NCBI RefSeq assembly: GCF_020404765.1
Contig: NZ_JAIVEM010000107.1
Location: forward strand, 1-64,000
DNA: 64,000 nucleotides
From: Paenibacillus sp. BJ-4
GTDB lineage: Bacteria > Bacillota > Bacilli > Paenibacillales > Paenibacillaceae
Direction: 5' to 3'
Both the position numbers and the translations under genes were made by a program. A model generated the notes under the pieces. It was not told where the DNA came from. It ran no database searches and saw only the letters and a list, made by a program, of their open reading frames with translations. Positions 19,239 to 27,203 of this stretch are shown one piece after another; the first letter of the stretch is position 1, and every line of letters starts with the position of its first letter.

Positions 19239-20270
19239 ATGAAATCTCACTCAATACGCTTTTGGCTACAGAGGGTGCTACTGCTAATGCTTGTTTTACT
19301 CTTTAGCGGCTCTCAGCAATCGTTTATCATAGCCGATGCCGCCCCACCTGTTAATGCTCAAGCCTCAGCTAAAGCAAGGCAGCTACTTGCCTACCTTTCC
19401 AATGTGCCGGCTGGTATGCTGATCTCCGGGCAGCACGATTACTTGGAGGCACCGGATGAACAAAATAACAAACTACAACAAATCAGTGGTCAATACGCAG
19501 GGCTTCACGGATATGAGTTTGGAGGATTGGCCAATCAGTCTCGTACTGCCTTACGAGAACAGCGGCAACGTGTTATGGACAGCGCTATTCGATGGAGTGA
19601 GGACGGCGGGATCGTAGCTATCACCTTTCATCAAGCGTTACCGGGTACACCCAAAACGTGGAAGAACGTACAAGCCAAAATTACTCAAGCTGAGTTCAAT
19701 CTTTACGTCACGCCGGGCACCCCCCAATATAAGCAGCTGATCGCTGATTTGGACGAGGTTGCTCTGTCACTCAAGAGCTTGCGAGACGCAGATGTGCCTG
19801 TTTTATGGAGACCGTATCACGAAATGAACGGCAGCTGGTTTTGGTGGGGGAACAAGCAAAATTACGCCAAACTGTGGGATCTGATGTATGATCGGTTTGT
19901 ACGTGTCCATCATCTCGACAACCTGTTGTGGGTATGGAGTCCCAATGCTCCGAACGCATATAGCACTCCCTATAATCAAACCTTTCCAGGTATACATCGA
20001 GTGGATATTCTCGCAGCCGATATCTACAACAATGATTACAAATCCTCTTACTACACCGAATTGCTAAAGCTTGCGCAGGGCAAGCCTATCGGAATCGGGG
20101 AAAGTGATATTCTACCGAGTGCAAAGGTGCTCCAAAACCAGCCTGACTGGGCCTATGCCATGACATGGGGAAAGGAACTGTCTGCAGTCAATTCTCAGGC
20201 AGCGATCAGACATTTCATGAACCAAAACAATGTTATCACACGAGAACTACTTCATGAGTCCTTCCGCTGA
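19239..20270 (+). CDS. Secreted GH26 endo-beta-1,4-mannanase
   Basis: A 343-aa protein with an N-terminal signal peptide ending near ADAA. The GH26 signature WRPYHEMNGSWFWWG holds the acid/base Glu, and IGIGESD holds the nucleophile Glu. It would cut beta-1,4-mannan chains outside the cell. ATG 19239 follows AAAGGAGGAG; the longer frame from 19218 lacks a site. It lies 30 bp after the small membrane protein gene. Confidence 0.92.
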   Translation: MKSHSIRFWLQRVLLLMLVLLFSGSQQSFIIADAAPPVNAQASAKARQLLAYLSNVPAGMLISGQHDYLEAPDEQNNKLQQISGQYAGLHGYEFGGLANQSRTALREQRQRVMDSAIRWSEDGGIVAITFHQALPGTPKTWKNVQAKITQAEFNLYVTPGTPQYKQLIADLDEVALSLKSLRDADVPVLWRPYHEMNGSWFWWGNKQNYAKLWDLMYDRFVRVHHLDNLLWVWSPNAPNAYSTPYNQTFPGIHRVDILAADIYNNDYKSSYYTELLKLAQGKPIGIGESDILPSAKVLQNQPDWAYAMTWGKELSAVNSQAAIRHFMNQNNVITRELLHESFR

Positions 20271-20277
20271 CAGGACA

Positions 20278-20322
20278 AAAAGCTTCAACTTCGCTCTATG
20301 AGTGAGGTTGAAGCTTTTTTAT
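20278..20322 (+). terminator. Terminator of the mannanase gene
   Basis: AAAAGCTTCAAC (20278-20289) pairs with GTTGAAGCTTTT (20307-20318), followed by T. Confidence 0.88.
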
Positions 20323-20343
20323 AAATAAAACCCAATCAAGTCC

Positions 20344-20559
20344 TTAACTATTTCTGATTACTTCTTCCAGATCAATATCGGCATATGCCTCTTCACCAAG
20401 ATGCACGGATACAATGGTGTAAATCCGTTTGGTCAATCTTGACATCAGTCGATCACCCGGTACTACAGAATATTCTTCCCGAAAATCTCCAATTTTGTGA
20501 AAACCGCTGGATATATGGATGTACAAGTTGCCTCTTCGTGTTTTACCATGTACCAACAT
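20344..20559 (-). CDS. Conserved small protein, unknown function
   Basis: A 71-aa soluble protein with an acidic C-terminal half (GEEAYADIDLEEVIRNS). ATG 20559 follows GGAGGAG. I do not recognise a family. Confidence 0.65.
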   Translation of the reverse strand: MLVHGKTRRGNLYIHISSGFHKIGDFREEYSVVPGDRLMSRLTKRIYTIVSVHLGEEAYADIDLEEVIRNS

Positions 20560-20675
20560 CAAATCTCCTCCTGCTGTAACATCCTAATTTCCCCGTTACA
20601 TATATATCGGTCAGAACAAGATAGGATATAAGTCCCTGGTACTCTTTACCCGTTTCATATGATTGTGCAATTAAA

Positions 20676-20716
20676 CGAAACGAGCCTGCCATTGATGTGA
20701 CAGACCCGTTTTTATA
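20676..20716 (-). terminator. Terminator of gldA
   Basis: On the minus strand AACGGGTCTGTC and GGCAGGCTCGTT (between 20710 and 20679) form a 12-bp stem with G-T wobbles, followed by TCG and T. Confidence 0.6.
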
Positions 20717-20746
20717 AAGCTATTTCCGTAATTTACGAAGAAACTA

Positions 20747-21847
20747 TTATTTATAGGATTCTGCTATCGCATTTGCTGCAATAATAGCGTTGTACACGTC
20801 GTCAGGGCTGACTGGGAATGGCATGTTGACCATCGTATCATTGGATGCACAAGCAGCCTCAGCTACTTGACGCCACTCGGCCTCAACAAATTCCTCTACC
20901 CCCAAATCACGAAGCGTCAATGGGAGATCTACATCCTTAATCAGCTTAATCACGGTTTCCAGTTCCTCCTTTGGAGCATTTTCCAGCACCAGCTGAGTTA
21001 ACAGACCAAATGTAACCTTCTCGCCATGCTGTGCTTTGTGGAGCGAAGGGACAGCTGTCATCCCATTATGAATGGCATGCGCTGCTGCCAACCCGCCTGA
21101 TTCCGCACCGACACCACTCAAATAAATAGTTGCTTCAATCGTATCCTCCACTGCACGAGTATATACTTTACGATCGACGGCACGTTTGGCCTTCACTGCA
21201 TTTTCCAGCAGCGTTTCATAGCAAAGGCGGGCAAGTCCCAGCCCTGTGGTGGAAGGCTTGTTCAAAACCAGGTTGTCCCCGTTGGACTGATAGCAAGCAC
21301 GGGCTTCAAAATAAGTAGCTAACGCATCACCGATACCGGCTGCAAAGAAACGCGCAGGTGCTGCTGCCAGAATTCCTGTATCCGCCAGTACAACGTCTGG
21401 ATTCGTAGGCAGGAACAAATATTCATCAAAGGAGCCATCTTTCTTATAAATGACCGCAAGCGCGGTACAAGGGGCATCCGTAGAAGCAATCGTTGGGAAA
21501 ATAACGACAGGCAGCTTTTCATAATAAGCGGTTGCCTTAGCGGTATCCAGCGTTTTACCGCCGCCAATCCCTATAATAATGTTAGAGCCATGTTTATGCA
21601 CTAATTCACGGTTACGTTCAATTTCTTCCTTTGTACATTCATATTGGAATTTCTCGAAAACTGCCTGGTTACCGGCTGCTTCAATAGAAGCACCAGCCTC
21701 CTTTTGGGCCCTTTCAAGAATAAACTCATCACAAATAACAAAGGCTTTATCGCCATAATCCTTAATGTAGTCATTTAATGACGAGAGCAGATTTTGACCA
21801 GAAATAAATTTCTTGGGTGAAGTAACGGACCTTACAACGTTTTTCAT
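20747..21847 (-). CDS. gldA: Glycerol dehydrogenase
   Basis: A 366-aa iron-type alcohol dehydrogenase family protein that oxidises glycerol to dihydroxyacetone with NAD+. The NAD-binding GIGGGKTLDTAK lies near residues 93-104. Metal ligands are Asp in AGIGDALATY and His in the AAHAIHN and KAQHGEK motifs. Length is normal. GAGGAGG precedes the ATG. It is monocistronic. Confidence 0.93.
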   Translation of the reverse strand: MKNVVRSVTSPKKFISGQNLLSSLNDYIKDYGDKAFVICDEFILERAQKEAGASIEAAGNQAVFEKFQYECTKEEIERNRELVHKHGSNIIIGIGGGKTLDTAKATAYYEKLPVVIFPTIASTDAPCTALAVIYKKDGSFDEYLFLPTNPDVVLADTGILAAAPARFFAAGIGDALATYFEARACYQSNGDNLVLNKPSTTGLGLARLCYETLLENAVKAKRAVDRKVYTRAVEDTIEATIYLSGVGAESGGLAAAHAIHNGMTAVPSLHKAQHGEKVTFGLLTQLVLENAPKEELETVIKLIKDVDLPLTLRDLGVEEFVEAEWRQVAEAACASNDTMVNMPFPVSPDDVYNAIIAANAIAESYK

Positions 21848-21959
21848 GTAAATTCCTCCTCAGCTTTGACTCATACCGAGACGAATAGCCATTTCAGCAT
21901 GTGACACATCTAACTATAAACCTCTTTTCACCATATTAAAAGGCTTTTTATGGAATATT

Positions 21960-22529
21960 TTATGAACAAATTGTGTATCCGTCACCCTTCACGGCTGAAC
22001 TCCATTCAGAATACAGAATTCCCATCATGATACGGTCATAGCTATTACCATCACGAAGAACAGCGGAACGTACCCTTCCCTCAAGCTGAAAACCAGCTTT
22101 TTCGTAGGTCCGAATAGCCCGATTATTGTATTCAATTACATCCAATCCGACCCGATTCAAATTTAATTCATAAAAGGCATAACGAAGAATGAGTCGCACA
22201 GCTTCTGTCCCATAACCTTTGCCACGATATTTCGTATTGCCTATGCCAACTGCCAGCTGTCCGGTTCGATTATTCCACTCAATCCCATGAATAGCAACAA
22301 ATCCGATCAAGACATCATCTTCTAGTGTTCTTAATCGAAAATAAACCTCATTAGAGCTTGGAGTCCCTTCTGACTCCATCTGCTTCAATGTGTAAGGGAG
22401 TGCCAAATCCGTATCTACATTTCGAAGGTACTCCGCATCCTCCCCCCACTTGAACATCACCTCGGCATCCTCGTCTCTGACTGCGGCCAGTTTAATTCGT
22501 TCTCCGTAAAATAAATTTTCGATCTTCAT
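21960..22529 (-). CDS. GNAT acetyltransferase, RimJ/RimL type
   Basis: A 189-aa N-acetyltransferase. The acetyl-CoA motif is visible as KYRGKGYGTEAVRLIL, and NRAIRTYEKAGFQLEGR is typical of RimJ/RimL proteins. The substrate cannot be inferred. A ribosome site AGGAG precedes ATG 22529. Confidence 0.88.
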   Translation of the reverse strand: MKIENLFYGERIKLAAVRDEDAEVMFKWGEDAEYLRNVDTDLALPYTLKQMESEGTPSSNEVYFRLRTLEDDVLIGFVAIHGIEWNNRTGQLAVGIGNTKYRGKGYGTEAVRLILRYAFYELNLNRVGLDVIEYNNRAIRTYEKAGFQLEGRVRSAVLRDGNSYDRIMMGILYSEWSSAVKGDGYTICS

Positions 22530-22691
22530 TCATGCTTCATCTCCTGTTGTACATTTTGTCCGTTTTTTCACTCAACTATTAATCTATTAAATGTCCGCAA
22601 TATAAGCTCCCCTCATGAATTCAATGTATAAATTTTACAAAATAATCAGTTAGAACACAATCAAATCATCAGGTCACTTATGCAGAATGCT

Positions 22692-22723
22692 CAAAAAAAG
22701 ACCTTGCAGCCGCAAGGTCTTTC
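22692..22723 (-). terminator. Terminator of the KAS III-like operon
   Basis: On the minus strand AAAGACCTTGC and GCAAGGTCTTT (22722-22698) form an 11-bp stem with a 3-nt loop, followed by seven T. Confidence 0.92.
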
Positions 22724-22729
22724 GTATTC

Positions 22730-23716
22730 TTAATATTTAAACAGCATAGCAACCAGTTGATATCCGGCTCCAATCGTCCAGAACAGCACATAATCACCAC
22801 GCCGGATACGACCGGATTCGATGCCTTCATACAAGGCAATGAATGGACTGCTGGTACCTGTGTAACCGTAACGATCACCCACATAGATCATCTGGGCATC
22901 CTCCAGCCTCAAATGGTCCTGAATCTTCAACACATTTGCCAACGAAAACTGAGACAGGCAATAAGCCCGTATATCCTGAGGTGCCAGCCCATTCTTCTTT
23001 AAAATACGTTCAAGCAGATCATATGTTGGGGGCAGAGCCATATTCGCATCAAACGGAAGCCACTGAATATATTTTCCGGGTGCATTCGTTTGCAGTGTTG
23101 CCGCTAATCCCTGGGCAGGATATAAAATTTTATCTATATTGATCGGGTCTGTAAAATACATGGAATCTATAAAGCCGGTATCCTCTTCTGTACGCTCCAA
23201 AATGGCCGCACACGCAGCATCTCCATAATTCGCATATGTAATTTCATCCTCGGGACCGGAAATGAGCGAGTTATAATCCGAACCAATAATAAGCGCTGTC
23301 CGCACATCAGGATTGGATAGCATCGCTCGGCTAGCCTGATCAACAGCTACGGTCATCCCAGCACAGTTAGCATTAGAGTCCATCACGGCTACGTCATGCC
23401 TGGCCCCGATCGCTTGGTGAACAAACAGCGCATTCATCGGAAACAGCGACTCAGGAACTTGGCTGGAGAACACGATCATATCCACATCACGTCCTGTCAT
23501 ACCGGCTTGTTCCAATGCTTTTTGCGCGGCTGCAATCCCCATGGTTAGACTGTTCTCATCCGGATTATCAATGATATAACGATTTTTTCTGCCCATATGC
23601 TCCATGAAGCGTCGAATATCTTTGCCCTGTTCGTCAAAGTGGCGAATGTAATATTCGTTATCCAGCGAATGGGACGGATGATACGCACCCAAGGCTTTAA
23701 TTTTAACATGGCTCAT
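22730..23716 (-). CDS. Ketoacyl-ACP synthase III-like protein with an atypical active site
   Basis: A 328-aa thiolase-fold protein of the FabH family, with the nucleophile Cys kept in SNANCAGMTVAV (near residue 117). The catalytic His of the usual HQAN motif is replaced (CLSQFS), and the Asn of GNTSAAS is replaced (YGYTGTSSP). It therefore cannot work as an ordinary initiating KAS III; acyl transfer or another thioester reaction is possible. It follows a STAS-like gene by 32 bp and shares its terminator. ATG follows AAGGGGGAA. Confidence 0.85.
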   Translation of the reverse strand: MSHVKIKALGAYHPSHSLDNEYYIRHFDEQGKDIRRFMEHMGRKNRYIIDNPDENSLTMGIAAAQKALEQAGMTGRDVDMIVFSSQVPESLFPMNALFVHQAIGARHDVAVMDSNANCAGMTVAVDQASRAMLSNPDVRTALIIGSDYNSLISGPEDEITYANYGDAACAAILERTEEDTGFIDSMYFTDPINIDKILYPAQGLAATLQTNAPGKYIQWLPFDANMALPPTYDLLERILKKNGLAPQDIRAYCLSQFSLANVLKIQDHLRLEDAQMIYVGDRYGYTGTSSPFIALYEGIESGRIRRGDYVLFWTIGAGYQLVAMLFKY

Positions 23717-23748
23717 CAGCAGTTCCCCCTTACATACACCTCAAAACA

Positions 23749-24099
23749 TTATTGTACAACAATATCTACGTTGTTTAATCCCGCTTCACGCGCTACACGA
23801 CCCAGCTGCATTTTAATAATCGTTTGTTGAAGGCTGATACCAAAAATCACTTTGGCAAACCCGGTTTTTTTATAACGCGCAAAAGAGCCCTTCAGTTTCT
23901 CTACTTCTCCCGGACCCAGCAACGCCATTTGGGTGCAATCTACCTTGAGCGTGAAGTTGGATGCCTGAATATTCGAGGTTTTGGCTTCATAATCTTTTAC
24001 AAAACGTTCATACTCCTCTTGGCTAAAAACTCCCTTCACTGCCATATGCACCGTTTTAATGGCTTGATCCACTTCGATGGTATAAGGATGTTGACTCAT
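23749..24099 (-). CDS. Small STAS-like protein upstream of the KAS III-like gene
   Basis: A 116-aa protein whose predicted alternation of strands and helices resembles STAS-like folds. No catalytic motif is visible. AAAGGAG precedes the ATG. The tight pairing with the KAS III-like gene suggests a common role; function unknown. Confidence 0.7.
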   Translation of the reverse strand: MSQHPYTIEVDQAIKTVHMAVKGVFSQEEYERFVKDYEAKTSNIQASNFTLKVDCTQMALLGPGEVEKLKGSFARYKKTGFAKVIFGISLQQTIIKMQLGRVAREAGLNNVDIVVQ

Positions 24100-24217
24100 T
24101 TTAGTAGGACTCCTTTGATTTCATATTTTTTCTATTAAGAGTATCGGAAAAGTATGTAGCATTTTTAATATTAAACTAGGAAAAATCACGACTAAAAGAT
24201 TACAGATTTGTGAATAT

Positions 24218-24263
24218 ACAAAAAAAACCGCCACTGCTCCTAACTACAGGAGCAACTGACGGC
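24218..24263 (-). terminator. Terminator of sleB
   Basis: On the minus strand CCGTCAGTTGCTCC and GGAGCAGTGGCGG pair around TGTAGTTA, followed by eight T. Confidence 0.88.
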
Positions 24264-24288
24264 TAACAAGTTATTGGTCCATATTGAA

Positions 24289-24942
24289 TTAATTTGTAAA
24301 CGTATGCCGACCAAGCGAGATGACAGCCGGACGGCTTTTACTCCATTTGGCTGTAGCAATGGCCGGATTGTAATAATACAAGGACACATTCGTCGGATCA
24401 GCACCATTCAATGCTTGTCGTGCCGCACGGTATGCGGTCTTGTTTGGCTTGAGGAGGTATTGACCATCCTGTACAGCGGTAAACTGGCCCGGCTGCAAAA
24501 TAACGTCCGGAATCGAGCTTGGAAATTCACCAGACTGTACACGGTTTAATACGACAGCGCCAACAGCCACCTGTCCTTCAAACGATTCTCCACGTGCCTC
24601 CGAATAAATGATCCGGGCCAACTGTTCCAAAGCGGTTAAGCGCACCTTTCCAAAGGAATCCAGCTTGGCTTGTGTTGCCGCTCCAGCTATACCGTCAGGC
24701 GTCAGACCATTGTCTCGTTGAAAACGGGCTACTGCTTTACTGGTCAGAGAACCATAGTACCCGGTAAAACCGGCTTTGAAGTAACCGAGCGAATGCAGTT
24801 GCTGTTGAAGCTCCAGCACTCGATCGCTCTGAATCCCTTTCCTCAAAGCTGATGATTGCGCTTGTGCTTGCTCCGGTAAGACTGATAGGACAGCACCCAG
24901 CATACATGCGCAGGACAAGATTAAAATAGATAGTTTTTTCAT
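24289..24942 (-). CDS. sleB: Spore cortex-lytic enzyme SleB
   Basis: A 217-aa exported protein: signal peptide to about residue 28, a peptidoglycan-binding domain (RVLELQQQLHSLGYF, about 40-95), then a cell-wall hydrolase domain with the SleB-type Glu in IYSEARGESFEGQVAVGAV. SleB is a lytic transglycosylase that degrades spore cortex during germination. ATG 24942 follows GAGGAGG; the frame from 24966 starts before that site. The 434-bp gap before the cupin gene contains no recognisable element beyond this start region. Confidence 0.9.
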   Translation of the reverse strand: MKKLSILILSCACMLGAVLSVLPEQAQAQSSALRKGIQSDRVLELQQQLHSLGYFKAGFTGYYGSLTSKAVARFQRDNGLTPDGIAGAATQAKLDSFGKVRLTALEQLARIIYSEARGESFEGQVAVGAVVLNRVQSGEFPSSIPDVILQPGQFTAVQDGQYLLKPNKTAYRAARQALNGADPTNVSLYYYNPAIATAKWSKSRPAVISLGRHTFTN

Positions 24943-25376
24943 ATTCCAGACAACCTCCTCTTTCATGTTCTGTCCGGTACAACCATTCCGGCCTGTACAA
25001 CTCAGGGGCGTTTATCCGATGTTGTTTCTTCTGCCATAGCTTATTGCCTAGCTGCGGAAAGACGCGTTGCTACATGTGGTATCGGACAAAGCTTCTTTCA
25101 CACGTCCGTTGCAGTATACCATAAGCCACATTTACGTATCATCCGGCTCTGGTCCTAAGACTGCACCAGCCAATAAAGGCCAGTTCTAAAGGACTGATTT
25201 CGTAATAGAAGCAATGAGCCCTGTTCTGACTACACTTGAACACGTGACTTTTTCCGCTATTTTTCGTCTTCCGCTCGCCCAAAACCCAAATCTGTCCATG
25301 CACACATTCATAGGCGAATACATAGGGTAGCGTACGATTATCAAAATTGGAATAACAGAAAGGCAGGAAACGGCAC

Positions 25377-26042
25377 GTGAATGGATATGTGGATTACGCC
25401 TCTCCCTCCGTACAATTTACCTATGATTTAAGCGACAATGTTTTGTTTCAAAAGGATGCTCAAAACTCGATTAACGAGCTTTCAATCAAGCAGCTGAATA
25501 CGTTGGTAAATGTATCGCTGCTAGACATCCGTCTCAGTACGGCTAACGTGGTAGAACCCCATTACCATCAAAATGTTACAGAATTGGTATACTGCATCTC
25601 TGGAGCAGTAACGGTATCGCTGATTAATCCGTTTACCAGCGAGTTACGACATTTCCCGATAACACCTGGTCAGGTGGCTAACGTCCCTCAAGGATGGTGG
25701 CATTATCTTGTTGCTACGATGGACAACACTCATTTACTGTCGATTTTTAATGCCCCCATCCCTGAATTCATTCTCGGCTCTGACGTCTTGCGCTTAACGC
25801 CAAGTAATATTCTGGCTCATACGTACGGTCTGAATGAGAATAAAATTCAAGAGACGCTCAGCCCAATTAAAAAACCCGTCCTCATCGGCCCTCCCAAGGA
25901 TTCCAAGCATCAGCCGCTTCGAAAACCAGGCATACATGTAAGACTTGCCGATACTCCAACACATCATCAGGCCACCCCTGAAAGAAGCTACGCATATACA
26001 AGCGGGTACCCCGGTTTTTCCTTTAATCCCTATCAGGACTAG
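25377..26042 (+). CDS. Single-domain cupin, oxalate decarboxylase/germin-like
   Basis: A 221-aa protein with a cupin core (about 45-150). Metal ligands are visible in EPHYHQNVTELVYCISG (two His, Glu) and the second motif VPQGWWHYL (His). The tail (about 165-221) is Pro/His-rich. Start GTG 25377 is preceded by AGGCAGGAAA. The neighbours are spore-type genes, so a coat role is possible but unproved; activity is not predictable with a single domain. Confidence 0.75.
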   Translation: MNGYVDYASPSVQFTYDLSDNVLFQKDAQNSINELSIKQLNTLVNVSLLDIRLSTANVVEPHYHQNVTELVYCISGAVTVSLINPFTSELRHFPITPGQVANVPQGWWHYLVATMDNTHLLSIFNAPIPEFILGSDVLRLTPSNILAHTYGLNENKIQETLSPIKKPVLIGPPKDSKHQPLRKPGIHVRLADTPTHHQATPERSYAYTSGYPGFSFNPYQD

Positions 26043-26155
26043 GCTTAACCCTGATCAGACCCTAAGTTCGATTGAATGTCCCTTTCCTGTATGTTCGCCG
26101 TTACCATTAGACCCTTATTCTCATAAAATGCGAATGTACAAGAGGGGGTGATTGA

Positions 26156-26383
26156 ATGGACGCGTACTACAACTGCTTGAAATGTATGAACAAAAAGGTG
26201 CGTATTCTGACCATAGACGGAAAGCAGTACGAAGGAACTATTACGGATGTCGATCGCAATAACGTGTACTTAAGAACAGAACGAAATGGTCGTGTACAAA
26301 CGTCTGCCTTTTATCCTTACGGATATGGTGATCAAATCTTAACTTTGAGCCTGTTCACCCTGCTCGCGATTGCTTTAATTTAA
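26156..26383 (+). CDS. Small Sm-like/YlmC-type beta-barrel protein
   Basis: A 75-aa protein with an Sm-like core (NKKVRILTIDGKQYEGTITD), then a hydrophobic C-terminus. ATG follows AGAGGGGGTG. Related in style to the protein at 26869; both probably belong to spore-associated families. Function unknown. Confidence 0.7.
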   Translation: MDAYYNCLKCMNKKVRILTIDGKQYEGTITDVDRNNVYLRTERNGRVQTSAFYPYGYGDQILTLSLFTLLAIALI

Positions 26384-26421
26384 TCCTTAATCCGTGTCAT
26401 GTCCAGCCTGCACATGCCAAT

Positions 26422-26505
26422 ACACCTCATATGACAGCTACCCAGCCCGGCCAGATTATGTTAGGGCTTGTATGCTGCTATTTGAGGTGTTTTATCATAC
26501 AAGCC
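26422..26505 (+). other. Interlocking inverted repeats (pseudoknot-capable element)
   Basis: ACACCTCA (26422-26429) can pair with TGAGGTGT (26483-26490). GGCTTGTATG (26465-26474) can pair with CATACAAGCC (26496-26505). The order of the four arms is that of an H-type pseudoknot. It lies between the Sm-like gene and its terminator, so it is transcribed as 3' untranslated RNA. Confidence 0.5.
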
Positions 26506-26529
26506 AATCAAACTCATTTTTCAAAATGA

Positions 26530-26567
26530 TTAAACCCCTCACCGGTATATACCGATGAGGGGTTTAA
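26530..26567. terminator. Bidirectional terminator
   Basis: AAACCCCTCA and TGAGGGGTTT form a near-perfect stem with an inner CCGGT/ACCG part. It serves the Sm-like gene on the plus strand and the YjcZ-type gene on the minus strand. Confidence 0.85.
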
Positions 26568-26582
26568 TCTACTCAATTCAAT

Positions 26583-26699
26583 TTAAACCCAAAAAGACTT
26601 GGTGATGATGACCAGCAGAATGAACAGTACAAGAATTGCCCCTGTTGATGTCCAAACTCCTGGGTATCCTGGACCGCCGCCTCTTTCACATTCACTCAT
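26583..26699 (-). CDS. YjcZ-type small sporulation protein, 38 aa
   Basis: A Gly-rich start (MSECERGGGPGYPG) is followed by one long hydrophobic helix (AILVLFILLVIIT), the pattern of the YjcZ/sporulation protein family. ATG 26699 follows GGAGGAAT. Confidence 0.75.
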   Translation of the reverse strand: MSECERGGGPGYPGVWTSTGAILVLFILLVIITKSFWV

Positions 26700-26868
26700 G
26701 GATAAATTCCTCCTTCATTTCAAGGTACACCATAGCTTATGTAGCGAGTTTTCCTATGGACCGGGCTTTTTGGCAATGTTATGAATCTTTCCGTTGATAG
26801 ACATTAGCCTACACCCTTCCTGGGCAGGAGCATAAGATATCACATCTAATCTTGAAGGAGTGAAGCAA

Positions 26869-27135
26869 TTGAATTCGAATCAAGCGCTCAGTTATAGCAC
26901 CAATCAACCTTTTCCCCACCATTTTACCCATCACCGTGTGGTTGTACACTCTGTAGATCCATACGTAGTAGAAACATTAAAATCGGTGATCGGCAAGTAC
27001 GTTGTGCTTGAGACAACACGTGGCAGAATTGACGGATGCGTAGTGGATTGTAAGCCCGACCATGTCATTTTAGATGTATATGGAAAGAAATTTTTTGTTC
27101 GTATCTGCGAAATCGTATGGATTATGCCCGGCTAA
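26869..27135 (+). CDS. Sm-like protein (DUF2642/YuzF type)
   Basis: An 88-aa protein with a C-terminal Sm-like fold (about 40-85: SVIGKYVVLETTRGRIDG). The start is probably TTG 26869, eight nt after AAGGAG; a GTG at 26860 overlaps that site. Spore coat association is known for related families; the function is unknown. Confidence 0.7.
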   Translation: MNSNQALSYSTNQPFPHHFTHHRVVVHSVDPYVVETLKSVIGKYVVLETTRGRIDGCVVDCKPDHVILDVYGKKFFVRICEIVWIMPG

Positions 27136-27150
27136 AAGATCAGACAACAA

Positions 27151-27187
27151 AAATCCTCGCAGATCCTATCCAGATTCGCGAGGATTT
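27151..27187. terminator. Bidirectional terminator
   Basis: AAATCCTCGC (27151-27160) pairs with GCGAGGATTT (27178-27187). On the minus strand it is followed by further T, so it ends the lysozyme transcript; it can also end the Sm-like transcript. Confidence 0.8.
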
Positions 27188-27203
27188 ATCGTGTTGTGTC
27201 GTG

